DNA from: Cellvibrionales bacterium
GTDB lineage: Bacteria > Pseudomonadota > Gammaproteobacteria > Pseudomonadales > GM7GCV1
Direction of reading: 5' to 3'
Length of the DNA stretch: 49,096 bases
Assembly: GCA_014323765.1 (NCBI GenBank)
Contig: JACONM010000012.1
Span: forward strand, 276,745 to 325,840
Shown here: piece after piece, positions 10,769 through 20,296 of the stretch
How positions within the stretch are numbered: the first letter of the stretch is position 1
Layout: every line of letters begins with the position of its first letter
Made by a program: the position numbers and the translations under genes
The notes under the pieces: model-generated
What the model was told of the DNA's origin: nothing
The model's input: only the letters and a program-made list of their open reading frames with translations
The model's database searches: none

Positions 10769-11617
10769 CTAATTGCTAATATCGGCGATGCCTAAAATAG
10801 CGGCATATTCCTGCGCACTGCGATAACCGGGAAATAGTCGCCCATCGCCCAATACAACCGCCGGGGTGCCGCGGATGCCGAAGGCATTGCCGACTGCATA
10901 ATGTTGCGGCACGGCAGTGCCCTCGCACACTGTTGCCTTCACCGGTTGACCGTTTTTCAAGCGCGTCAATGCCTCGCGGCGGTCTTCGGCGCACCAGGCT
11001 TTGACGGTCTGTTCAAATTCATGGGTATAGCTGCCATCGCGCTCCACCCCAGAACGCGGATAGCCAAGATAGCGCACCTCGATACCGAGCGCATTCATCT
11101 GCGGCACTTGGTCGTGCAATTTGCGGCAATATCCGCAGGTGACATCGGTAAATACCGTCATCACCCCACGGGTCTCGCCTTGCGGGGAAAAGATAATCAT
11201 GCCCGCCGGGTCGAGCGACGCCAGCTGCTCAACGCGTTGCCGCTCGCGCGCTTTTTCGGTGGCATTAACTAGGCCGTCCGGCTCGGCCAAATAAAGCTCG
11301 CCGGCAAAAAAATGCCCACCATCGGCAGAGACATACACCGGCGGCGCACCGCCAATGGAGACCTCGTAATAACCGGGCACCGGCGATGGTTGCGGTGGTT
11401 CAAATTCTAAATCAGGCCGAGCGTTGCGCAGACGGGCGAGCACGGTGTCGGGAACCGTCGGCACCGTGTTTTCTGCAACGGCCCGAGAATCAACCGCAGA
11501 TTGAGGCTCGGCAGTATCCGCTGGCGGGGCCGGTTCGCGGGCTTCGCAGGCAAACGAGGGGGCGATTATCAGCAGAATGACGGCGGCGGCAAGCGGCGCG
11601 TGAGCGATGGATTTCAT
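10769..11617 (-). CDS. dsbC: Thiol:disulfide interchange protein DsbC
   Basis: Signal peptide MKSIAHAPLAAAVILLIIAPSFA; VFTDVTCGYCRKLHDQV active site; GIRGTPAVVLGDGRLFPGY. Confidence 0.9.
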   Translation of the reverse strand: MKSIAHAPLAAAVILLIIAPSFACEAREPAPPADTAEPQSAVDSRAVAENTVPTVPDTVLARLRNARPDLEFEPPQPSPVPGYYEVSIGGAPPVYVSADGGHFFAGELYLAEPDGLVNATEKARERQRVEQLASLDPAGMIIFSPQGETRGVMTVFTDVTCGYCRKLHDQVPQMNALGIEVRYLGYPRSGVERDGSYTHEFEQTVKAWCAEDRREALTRLKNGQPVKATVCEGTAVPQHYAVGNAFGIRGTPAVVLGDGRLFPGYRSAQEYAAILGIADISN

Positions 11618-11771
11618 GGAATAACCTGTGGGAGTGGCGCGTTGGTAAACGGCGATTGTACCCTGTCGGGCAGCATTCGGCAGCAATCAATGCGGGCGAT
11701 GCGCAAACCAAATTGCCAGATGCCGAGCCTCTCGATCTCCGCGCCTCGGCGCGACAAACGCGAGCGGCGGG

Positions 11772-12711
11772 TCAACCGCGCGGGTGGTGTTTGCCGTGCA
11801 GGTCTTGCAGGCGTTGCTGGGCAATATGGGTGTAAATCTGAGTCGTCGACAGGTCGCTATGGCCGAGCAGTAATTGCACCACCCGCAGGTCCGCGCCGTG
11901 ATTTAGCAGATGAGTCGCAAAAGCGTGGCGCAACACATGCGGGGAAATCGGCGCGGCAATTTGAGCGCGGCGGGCGTAATAGCGAATGCGGTGCCAGAAA
12001 CTCTGGCGCGTCATAGGACGCTTGCGATTGGATAAAAATAACCCATCCAGCGGTGCCCCGGCGGTGAACGCAGGGCGCGACTCGCGCAAATAGCGCATCA
12101 CCCAATGCTGCGCCGGTTCACCCAGCGGCACCAGCCGTTCCTTGCCGCCCTTGCCAATGGTGCGCACCACCCCGCCGCGCAAATTGACCTGATGCAAGGT
12201 CAACCCGACCAATTCGCTAACACGCAGCCCGGCCCCGTAGAGCACCTCCAACATGGCTTTATCGCGCAATTCCAAAGGGTCGGCTACTCGCGGTTCATTT
12301 AATAAGGTCTCGACATCAGTCTCACTGAGCGATTTAGGCAGCGCACGACCGATTTTCGGGTTTTTTAACAAAGCCGTGGGGTTTTCATTTAATAAACGTT
12401 GTTGCAATGCCCAACCATAAAAACTGCGCAGCCCGGCCAGTGCTCGAGAACTGGAACGCGGGGAATAATTTTGCCGGAAGCGGTTCGCCAAATACGCCTG
12501 CACGGCAGACGTGGAGGCAGTGAGCAGCCCGGCTTGCGCGGGTTTATTATGGCCCTGTTGGGAATTTACGAGCCAAGCCGCAAATTGCCGCAGATCCCGC
12601 CGATAAGCCGCCAGAGTATTTTGCCCTAAACCGCGCTCGGCCCAAAGATGGTCCAGCCATGCCGCAATCAGGTCGGCATCAGAGCGATTAACGGAGGCAG
12701 ACACGGGCAAC
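11772..12711 (-). CDS. xerD: Tyrosine recombinase XerD (start approximate, likely TTG/GTG)
   Basis: LDHLWAERGLGQNTLAAYRRDLRQF; AGLRVSELVGL; HVLRHAFATHLLNHGADLRVVQLLLGHSDLSTTQIYTHI. Gene order with dsbC fits xerD. Confidence 0.9.
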
Positions 12712-12712
12712 C

Positions 12713-13585
12713 TCAGAGTGCTATTATTTTGGCGATGGTGGCGGTGCAGCGGTCTAAATAACTGCCGCCGAAAAGATTGTAATGATTTAACAGGTGATAA
12801 AGTTGATAAACCAGCCGCCGCTCGTCCGCGCCTTCTTCCGGCGGGCACAGGGCATGATAGGCGGCAAAAAAAGCGGGCGTAAAACCACCGAACAGCTGCG
12901 CCATAGCAATGTCCGTTTCCGCATGCCCCCAATAAGGTGCCGGGTCAAACAAACAAGGAGCGCCCGCCACCGTGCTGCCCGCATTACCGTGCCAGAGGTC
13001 GCCGTGAACCAAACAAGGCATATAATCGCGCCCACCAAGCAAGGAACGCACCGCCCGTTCCAACGGTTGCAAGGCCAATTCCGAAAAGCTGGAACCGGCC
13101 TGCACCATTTGCAATAACTGAGGCTGCAAACGCATCGTCCAAAAGAAATCCGCCCAATTATCCGTGTATTGATTATGCTGCACACTAGTACCAATAAAAT
13201 TATTCGCCCACCAACCGAATTGCTTTCCTTTAATCTGATGCAAACGCGCCACCGCCTCCCCCAGCGCAGTTTGATCCGTCTGCGCAGAAAAATCCAGCCA
13301 GGATAAACACAAATAAGCCGCATCAGCATTGCACCCCACCGCCAGCGGCTTCGGCACCGCAAGGGCATCGCAACGAGCCAATTCGACCAGCCCGGCTCTC
13401 TCAGCCTCAAACATAGCCAGCCGATCCGGGGTATTTAGTTTGATAAAATAAAGCTCCTGATTGGTAACTAGGCGAAATGCTAAATTAATATCCCCCCTAG
13501 AAACCGGCACCGCCTGACGCAATCGAAATCCAGAGCCAAAATCAGCCCGCAAGCTATCTTCAATTTGAGGCCAGTTTAGGAGCAT
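12713..13585 (-). CDS. Fructosamine kinase / phosphotransferase family protein
   Basis: PVSRGDINLAFRLVT, FIKLN, CLVHGDLWHGNAG, LFDPAPYWGHAETDIAMAQLFGGF. Confidence 0.85.
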   Translation of the reverse strand: MLLNWPQIEDSLRADFGSGFRLRQAVPVSRGDINLAFRLVTNQELYFIKLNTPDRLAMFEAERAGLVELARCDALAVPKPLAVGCNADAAYLCLSWLDFSAQTDQTALGEAVARLHQIKGKQFGWWANNFIGTSVQHNQYTDNWADFFWTMRLQPQLLQMVQAGSSFSELALQPLERAVRSLLGGRDYMPCLVHGDLWHGNAGSTVAGAPCLFDPAPYWGHAETDIAMAQLFGGFTPAFFAAYHALCPPEEGADERRLVYQLYHLLNHYNLFGGSYLDRCTATIAKIIAL

Positions 13586-13770
13586 GAGTGGGAATTTAGG
13601 GTGGTCTTTAAATCAATTATAGGCGATCAGCAGGCATGCAAGCCATAGATGCCACCCAGCCCCTCCCAACCTAGCTCTCAGGCTAGATCTGTGATTAGGC
13701 AGCAGGTACGAAATATTTGGCGTTGGCTATTGACAGCCAGTAGGCTACTATACAGCAGAGGAAGCTAACC

Positions 13771-14067
13771 ATGCCACTAACGCACGATTTCAGAGAGATA
13801 GTCAAGGCCCGCGCAGAGCGTGAGCCAGAGTTCCGTCTAGGGCTTTTCCAAGAAGCCCTGGAAGCCCTGCTCAACGATGAGTTAGACTTGAGCAAAACCC
13901 TGCTACGGGACTATGTGAACGCTACAATCGGCTTTGACGTACTCGCACAGAAGATGCAGAAAAGCCCCAGGAGCCTGATACGCATGCTAAGCGATCGTAG
14001 CAACCCGCGGGCAGACAACCTGCTAGCAGTGGTCGCGCATCTCAATCGGCAAGAGGCTCAGGTATGA
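13771..14067 (+). CDS. Addiction-module antidote-like HTH protein (no cognate toxin seen)
   Basis: MPLTHDFREIVKARAEREPEFRLGLFQEALEALL...TLLRDYVNATIGFDVLAQKMQKSPRSLIRMLSDRSNPRADNLLAVVAHL resembles HigA/COG3636-type antidotes. Confidence 0.7.
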   Translation: MPLTHDFREIVKARAEREPEFRLGLFQEALEALLNDELDLSKTLLRDYVNATIGFDVLAQKMQKSPRSLIRMLSDRSNPRADNLLAVVAHLNRQEAQV

Positions 14068-14106
14068 ACGAAAAACCAGTCGACAGACCCGCGATGCAAT
14101 CCACTC

Positions 14107-14136
14107 TTGACACCGAGCAAGAAAGACTGATATGAT
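14107..14136 (+). promoter_or_regulatory. Putative sigma70 promoter upstream of the nuclease gene
   Basis: TTGACA (14107-14112), 18-nt spacer, TATGAT (14131-14136). Confidence 0.55.
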
Positions 14137-14260
14137 GAATACGTTGGTTGCCCTTCAGTGCATGAAAAATTTGAATGATCTTGAGCATGTTTTTCATCTG
14201 TGCCTGCAACCCAAATCAAATTAACGCTACCACTGGCTGCACAAGCCTAGGAGATTCGAA

Positions 14261-15183
14261 ATGAATTTAGCTGACAAGGTCACCCGATTTTTAAGGGATA
14301 ATCCGGAGAAAAAATTTACCGCTCGGGCTATCGCTGGGTGGATATTTGAAACCTACCCGGATGAGTGTCGTAAAAAACAAGAAAGATCTACTGCAAAACT
14401 GAATCCGCTAGATAGCGAGGAGAAGCTCCTGAATCAACTTATATCTGAAATTGGAGCACTTCGTCGAAATATTCAGAAGAAGTGTACGGGGATTAAAAAC
14501 ACGGAAGATCGTCCTCGAAAGTATTATTTCTCCGAATCTGATGAAAAAAATCACCAACTGGAAGACGGGGTGTCCGAACACCCACAAATAACGGAGATCG
14601 ATCTTTACCCAATTTTATATCAATTTTTGAAATCAGAATTTATGATTTATAGTAGGCGCATCGACGAAAAACCGTCTAGCAATAAAAGAGGCCGAGGCGG
14701 TAATAAGTGGCTATATCCCGATCTTGTCGGCGTTAAAGATCTAAGCCATGATTGGCACAGGGAAATAAAAGACTGCGTCAAGGAATGCTCTGACCGGCGA
14801 GCAGAACTTTGGTCATTTGAGGTTAAAATTAAAATTAATCGATCGAATGTCCGTGAGGTATTTTTCAAGCTGTAAGCAATTCATCGTGGGCAAATTTCGG
14901 TTATCTGGTTGCCGGCGAACTCGACAATGATGCGCTGAAAGAACTTCGTGTGCTTGCTAGTCTACATGGTATTGGTTTTATTCTTCTTAATAAAGATGAT
15001 CCATCCGAAAGCCAGATTATAATTCCAGCTAAGGAGCGTAGCCAGATTGATTGGGATACCACAAACAGGCTAGCTGAAGAAAATAAAGACTTTCTGGATT
15101 GCATCAAGAGCATTCGCCACTTTTATCAAACCGGCGAGATATCGAAAGAGAAATGGCCCGCCCCAAAGGAAAGTAGAAATTAA
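14261..15183 (+). pseudogene. Frameshifted winged-helix + PD-(D/E)xK nuclease-like protein (COG2958/HrgA-like), putative restriction partner
   Basis: ORF 14261-14875 ends ...NVREVFFKL*. The other frame continues directly QAVSNSSWANFGYLVAGELDNDALKELRVLASLHGIGFILL... to 15183. One missing T in the T5 run at 14861-14865 explains the break. Core YPDLVGV...WSFEVKIK fits PD-x-ExK. Confidence 0.75.
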
Positions 15184-15240
15184 TACTGATCTTTTATTTT
15201 ATCAAAATATTCGCCTTTAGGGTGCCAAATAAAAATTCCG

Positions 15241-16453
15241 CTACATTTGCATCTTAGCAAGCAGGTATTCCATGCCGCGGTTGCCTTTAACTCGGTTGCA
15301 ATGGCCGCAGAGCAGCTGCAGGTTTTCTAGGTGGTCGGTGCCGCCCTTTGATTTGGGGATGATGTGGTCGACTTCTAGTTGGTGCGTATTGGGTACATGT
15401 AGTCCGCAACCGGCACAGTTGCCACTTTGCGCCCCGTAGAGCCATTGTCTGTTTTCTTTGCAGTTATATTTCGGCACGGGACCCATATCAGTGCGTTGCG
15501 GAATATCGGTGCGTGGAATTATCACTAGACTTAGCTTTTCCGGGCCATCTTGCAGGCGAGTACGCACTAGGTCTAAAGCCTTCGGACTAATGTCAATGCC
15601 CACCCATTGCCGCCCTAACTGCTCGGCGGCGACGGGTGCCGTGGCGCAACCGCAGAATGGATCCAGCAGCATATCGCCTTCATTGCTAGATGCTTTAATA
15701 ATGCGCTGTAATAGGGAGAGGGGTTTTTGGGTGGGGTAGCCGACTCGCTCTTTAGATTGGGAGTTGACATATGGAATATCCATCCACCAGTCATTGCATG
15801 TCATGCCTTCTTCTGGATAATAAATACGCTTTTTCCCGGCATCCACACGAATGCGGCAACGCTTCCCATTTTCGTCAAATTGGCGGTAATGACTATCTAG
15901 GTATTTTTGCGAAACTGGAATCGTATAGTTTTTCCATGCTTCATTTGACAAAGAATAAAGCAATATTACATCGTGTTTTTTCGCAAAAAATGTTTTGCTT
16001 CTTCCGCTTGTGGAATAACACCAGATTATTTCGTTACGAAAATTCTGGCGACCCCAAATGGCATCCATCACCAACTTCAAATAATGACTCATGGTCGGGT
16101 CGCAGTGTAGATAGACAGATCCGCTGGGTTTGAGTAGGCGGCGCATTTCTAACATGCGCACTGCAATATAAATGAGGTATGACTTATCGGATTTGGTTTG
16201 CGCCGCTAACAAGACGCGGTGCAAGGCAGGGTATTTTTCGGCAATCAGATTCACCCATTCGTTATCGATGTCACTCAGTGTCCAAGTGTCCTTAAACTCC
16301 GCCCCCCGCTGCCTCACTGCCGACCGGGGCAGAATAGTCGCGCTTAGAATTGAAGGGTGGGTCTAGATAAATCAGATCCACTGTCTCGGAGTTCATCCCC
16401 CGCATGATGGGCAGGTTGTCGCCGGTCCAGAGGGTGCGGTTCTTAAAGTTCAT
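15241..16453 (-). pseudogene. Frameshifted site-specific DNA methyltransferase (N6-A/N4-C type) with C-terminal HNH nuclease domain
   Basis: N-terminal part from ATG at 16453: MNFKNRTLWTGDNLPIMRGMNSETVDLIYLDPPFNSKRDYSAPVGSEAAG. A +1 in the C6 run at 16302-16307 shifts the frame, then ORF 15241-16317 continues AEFKDTWTLSDID...LLDPFCGCATAPVAAEQLGRQWVGIDIS...DHIIPKSKGGTDHLENLQLLCGHCNRVKGN (HNH). Confidence 0.8.
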
Positions 16454-16555
16454 TTAAATTTTCCTGATAGCATCGTGCGGCGCGTGGGCGATTTTCACCG
16501 AACTCTTCACCGAATCACCGAACCTTTTCCACCGAACTTTCTGGGTGCAGAACGG

Positions 16556-16646
16556 TGGCGGTGAGGGAGGGATTCGAACCCTCGATACGCTATTAACGTA
16601 TACACGCTTTCCAGGCGTGCTCCTTCGACCGCTCGGACACCTCACC
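16556..16646 (-). tRNA. tRNA-Ser(GGA)
   Basis: Reverse complement GGTGAGGTGTCCGAGCGGTCGAAGGAGCACGCCTGGAAAGCGTG...GGGTTCGAATCCCTCCCTCACCGCCA. Long variable arm, encoded CCA. Confidence 0.95.
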
Positions 16647-16727
16647 GGACCCCGTTTTTTATCGGCGGCTGGGCTGCCGCAAGGCGCAGTCTACACAAGC
16701 GGCGGCAGTATGGCAATGCGCTGTGGT

Positions 16728-18317
16728 TTAGAGGCGCGGGACGGCGGCGATTAGGGCGCGGGTGTAGGGGTCGCGGGGGGCGGTCCAGACGGCTTCGGTG
16801 GGGCCCTGTTCGACGATTTGCCCGCGGTGCATGACTAAAACGCGGTCGCAGAGGGCCCGCACCACGGCGAGGTCGTGGGAGATAAAAAGCATGCTTAGGT
16901 TATGGCGGGCGACCAGCCGCAGCAGTAATTCTAAAATCTGTTTTTGGATGCTGACATCCAATGCGGAGACGGGTTCGTCGGCGACCACTAGGGTGGGTTG
17001 GCTGGCTAGGGCGCGGCCGATGGCGATGCGTTGGCGTTGGCCGCCGGAAAATTCGTGCGGGTATTTGCGCATGCAGGATGGCGGCAGGCCCACATCTTCG
17101 AGCAGTGCGCCGACTGCGCTGGCGAGCGGCTCGCCTTTTAGGGCGCGGTGCAGGCGCAAGGGTTCGGCGAGGGTGGCAAAGACGCTCATTCGTGGGTTGA
17201 GCGAGGCGTAGGGGTCTTGGAAAATCATTTGTAGCTGGGCGCGGAGCGGGCGCATTTGGCGGCGGTTGAGGCCCATTAGTTGCTGCCCGCGCAGGCGTAC
17301 CGAGCCGGAATCGGGGCGCACCAGATTCAGAATGCTGCGACCGAGCGTGGATTTGCCGGAGCCGGATTCGCCCACTAGCCCAAGGATTTCGCCCTGGCGA
17401 ATATCGAAATCCACGCTATTTACGGCAGTAAAAGGCTGTTTTGAGTCGGCCTGCGTAAAACGAGTGGTTAGGGTGCGGACTTCCAATAGATTGGCGACTG
17501 GCTGGGCCGTTTCGGTCGGGCTGGTGGTTTTGCTGCCGCGTGGAATGGCGGCGAGGAGTTTTTGGGTGTAGGGCTGTTGCGGGCGGTTGAAAATGGGTTC
17601 CGCCGCTCCCTGTTCCACCGCCCGCCCTTGTTCCATTACCAGCACTTGGTCGGCTAAATTGCGCACTACGGCGAGATCATGGCTGACAAAAATTAGCCCT
17701 AGATTGCGGCGGCTTTGGATGGCTTTAATCAATTCCAAAATCTGCTTTTGAATGCTGACATCCAATGCGGTGGTCGGTTCGTCGGCGATTAGTAGGGCCG
17801 GTTCGGCGATTAGGGCCATGGCGATCATTACCCGCTGGCGCATGCCGCCGGATAGCTCGTGCGGCCAAGATCTGTACCGCCGCTCAGGCGCGGGGATGCC
17901 AACTTCATCGAGCAGCGCGATCGCTTGCTGGCGGGCGGTTCGGCGGCGGGTGTTGCGGTGTTGCAACAATGGTTCGATGAGCTGTTCGCCAATGGGTATG
18001 CAGGGGTTGAGGCAGGTCATGGGGTCTTGAAAAATCATGCTAATGCGACGCCCGCGAATGGTGCGCAGGGTGCGCTCGTTTAGTGCCAGCAGATCCTTGC
18101 CTTCGAAGTGTGCGCTGCCGGATTCGATGACTGCCGGGGGGCGCGGTAACAGGCCGAGTAGCGCGAGACAGCAGACCGATTTGCCGGAGCCGGACTCGCC
18201 GACAATGCCCAGAGTCTCGCCCGGTGCGACGCTAAAACTGACCGAATCGACGGCGCGGACGATTCCGGCGCGGGTATGAAAAGAGACGCTGAGATGGGCG
18301 AGGTCGAGCAGGGGCAC
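16728..18317 (-). CDS. Fused di/oligopeptide ABC transporter ATP-binding protein (two ATPase domains)
   Basis: Two Walker A (GESGSGKS) and two signature motifs (HELSGGMRQR, HEFSGGQRQR). Likely GTG start at 18317, overlapping little with the upstream permease. Confidence 0.9.
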   Translation of the reverse strand: MPLLDLAHLSVSFHTRAGIVRAVDSVSFSVAPGETLGIVGESGSGKSVCCLALLGLLPRPPAVIESGSAHFEGKDLLALNERTLRTIRGRRISMIFQDPMTCLNPCIPIGEQLIEPLLQHRNTRRRTARQQAIALLDEVGIPAPERRYRSWPHELSGGMRQRVMIAMALIAEPALLIADEPTTALDVSIQKQILELIKAIQSRRNLGLIFVSHDLAVVRNLADQVLVMEQGRAVEQGAAEPIFNRPQQPYTQKLLAAIPRGSKTTSPTETAQPVANLLEVRTLTTRFTQADSKQPFTAVNSVDFDIRQGEILGLVGESGSGKSTLGRSILNLVRPDSGSVRLRGQQLMGLNRRQMRPLRAQLQMIFQDPYASLNPRMSVFATLAEPLRLHRALKGEPLASAVGALLEDVGLPPSCMRKYPHEFSGGQRQRIAIGRALASQPTLVVADEPVSALDVSIQKQILELLLRLVARHNLSMLFISHDLAVVRALCDRVLVMHRGQIVEQGPTEAVWTAPRDPYTRALIAAVPRL

Positions 18318-18319
18318 GG

Positions 18320-19201
18320 CTAATCCTTGGCGGCGCGGACATCCAGCGCATCGCGCAGACCGTCGCCTAAAAAGTTGAGCGCAAATAGAGTTCCCGTCAG
18401 GGCCAGCCCGGGGAAAATTAACAGCCATGGATATTCTTCCATGGTCTCCACGCCGTAGCTGATCAGCAGCCCCCAAGAAGAGCGCGGCGGCTGAATGCCC
18501 AATCCTAAAAAGCTCAGAAACGCTTCAAATAACATGACCGAGGGGACGGTGAGGGTGGCGTAGACAATCACCGGGCCGAGCGCATTGGGCAGCAGGTGGC
18601 GGCGGATAATTGTCCAGCGCGATAAACCGAGAGAGACAGCGGCTTCGACAAATTCCATGTTTTTAAGGGCCTGCACCTGCCCGCGCACGATGCGCGCCAT
18701 GGTTAGCCATTCGACCGCGCCGATGGCTAGAAAAAGCAACAGCAGATTGCGCCCAAATACCAGCATTAGCAAGATGATAAAAATCATAAAAGGCAGGGCG
18801 TACAGAGTGTCGACCACACGCATCATGACGGCATCGACTCGCCCACCGAAATAGCCCGCCAGCGCGCCGTAGAGCACCCCGATCCCTGCCGCGACTGCGG
18901 TGGCGACTAGCCCGACTGCCAGCGACACTCGCCCGCCGTACAGGATGCGGGTGAGCAGGTCACGACCGAATATATCAGTGCCCAGCCAATGGGCGGCGGA
19001 GGGCGGCGTGGCCCCCATCGATAGGTTTTGCTCGGCGTAACCGTAGGGGGCAATCCAGGGGGTGAGCAGGCACAGCCCCATCAAAAACAGTAGAAAAATA
19101 AGCCCGCCGAATGCCAGCCGATTTTGCCGCAACCGCGCCCAAGCATCGGCCCAGAGCGAGCGACCGGCGGGGCGCGCGGTTTGCGCTTGCATTACCGTCA
19201 T
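18320..19201 (-). CDS. oppC: Peptide ABC transporter permease, OppC/DppC-like
   Basis: LGTDIFGRDLLTRILYGGRVSLAVG; membrane segments; EAAVSLGLSRWTIIRRHLLPN loop. Confidence 0.9.
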   Translation of the reverse strand: MTVMQAQTARPAGRSLWADAWARLRQNRLAFGGLIFLLFLMGLCLLTPWIAPYGYAEQNLSMGATPPSAAHWLGTDIFGRDLLTRILYGGRVSLAVGLVATAVAAGIGVLYGALAGYFGGRVDAVMMRVVDTLYALPFMIFIILLMLVFGRNLLLLFLAIGAVEWLTMARIVRGQVQALKNMEFVEAAVSLGLSRWTIIRRHLLPNALGPVIVYATLTVPSVMLFEAFLSFLGLGIQPPRSSWGLLISYGVETMEEYPWLLIFPGLALTGTLFALNFLGDGLRDALDVRAAKD

Positions 19202-20140
19202 TTAATTGCGCCCCGTGTTGAGGCCGGCGCGCAGCCGCGGGTTCATCCATGCGGCCAGAATGTCGGACAGCAGGTTGAACGTTAAAATCAAAGTCGCCAG
19301 AAATACGGTGCAGCCTAAAATCAGGGTGTAATCGCGATTAAAAGCGGCTTGCACATAAAAGCGCCCGAGGCCGTGAATTTGGAATACGGTTTCAATTACA
19401 AAAGAGCCGGACAGAATGCCCGCAAAAGCTGGCCCCAGGAAAGCGACCACCGGCACAAACCCGGTACGCAGACCGTGCCCCAAAACTACTTTATACTCCG
19501 GCAGCCCTTTGGCGCGGGCGGTGCGGATGTAATCCTGCGACATGACCTCCAGCATGCCGCCGCGGGCCAGCCGGGCAATATAGGCGGCGTAAGCGGCACC
19601 TAGAGTCAGGCTCGGCAGTATTTTATCGCCCGGTAACTGTCCCCAGCCGGACACTGGTAGCCATTCCAGCCAAATACCGAATACCAGCACTAAGAGCGGG
19701 CCCAATAAAAAAGCCGGCATGCAGATGCCAAGCATGGCCGCCGACATCGGCAAATAATCCTGCATGGTATTAGGCCGCTGGGCGGCAACCAGGCCCGCCG
19801 CGCCGCCGATTAACAGGGCGATACCCATGGCATACAGCCCCAATTCCGCCGTTACCGGAAAGCCGGTGGCGATGAGTTCATTGACCGAGCGGCCCGGGTA
19901 TTTGAACGAGGGGCCCAAATCGCCGCGCAGCAGGTCGCCCATATAGGCCAGATATTGCCGGTGCAGCGGTTGGTCCAGCCGATATTGCGCCTCCAGCGCG
20001 GCGCGCACTTCCGGCACCACGGCTTTGTCCGCATCGAAGGGGCCACCGGGGGCGAAGCGCACCAGAAAAAAGGTGATGCTGATGACCGCCAGTAGCACCG
20101 GGATGGCTTGTAGCAGCCGCCAGAGAATAAAACGCAACAT
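19202..20140 (-). CDS. oppB: Peptide ABC transporter permease, OppB/DppB-like
   Basis: MLRFILWRLLQAIPVLLAVISITFFLVRFAPGGPFD; YIRTARAKGLPEYKVVLGHGLR. Confidence 0.92.
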   Translation of the reverse strand: MLRFILWRLLQAIPVLLAVISITFFLVRFAPGGPFDADKAVVPEVRAALEAQYRLDQPLHRQYLAYMGDLLRGDLGPSFKYPGRSVNELIATGFPVTAELGLYAMGIALLIGGAAGLVAAQRPNTMQDYLPMSAAMLGICMPAFLLGPLLVLVFGIWLEWLPVSGWGQLPGDKILPSLTLGAAYAAYIARLARGGMLEVMSQDYIRTARAKGLPEYKVVLGHGLRTGFVPVVAFLGPAFAGILSGSFVIETVFQIHGLGRFYVQAAFNRDYTLILGCTVFLATLILTFNLLSDILAAWMNPRLRAGLNTGRN

Positions 20141-20169
20141 CGCTTGGTCCTGGGCCTAGCCCCGCCCTA

Positions 20170-20290
20170 ATCCACTGCCTGACCCGGGGTGGCGATAAGC
20201 GATCTTCCGCCCTTGATTGGTCGGGGTGGCATCGATAGTTGGCTTGCGCTTGCGCATATGCTGAATGGCCATGACAAATTTGTGGTTCTG
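20170..20290 (-). pseudogene. Remnant of an oppA-like peptide-binding protein gene
   Basis: The reverse strand reads NHKFVMAIQHMRKRKPTIDATPTNQGRKIAYRH..., aligning to the oppA segment GHRKVAVAIQQMWKRELNIDVTLTNQEWKVYLDSRDN. The nucleotides also match ~22443-22515. Confidence 0.75.
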
Positions 20291-20296
20291 AGGGTA

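Noticed and set aside
12712-12932. N-terminal extension of xerD ORF into the fructosamine kinase gene
   Set aside because: It overlaps the fructosamine kinase coding sequence, and XerD homology begins near SDADLIAAWLDHLWAERGL.
16496-16536. CACCGAA repeats as a CRISPR array
   Set aside because: Units are only 7 bp with irregular short gaps, with no spacers of uniform size and no cas genes.
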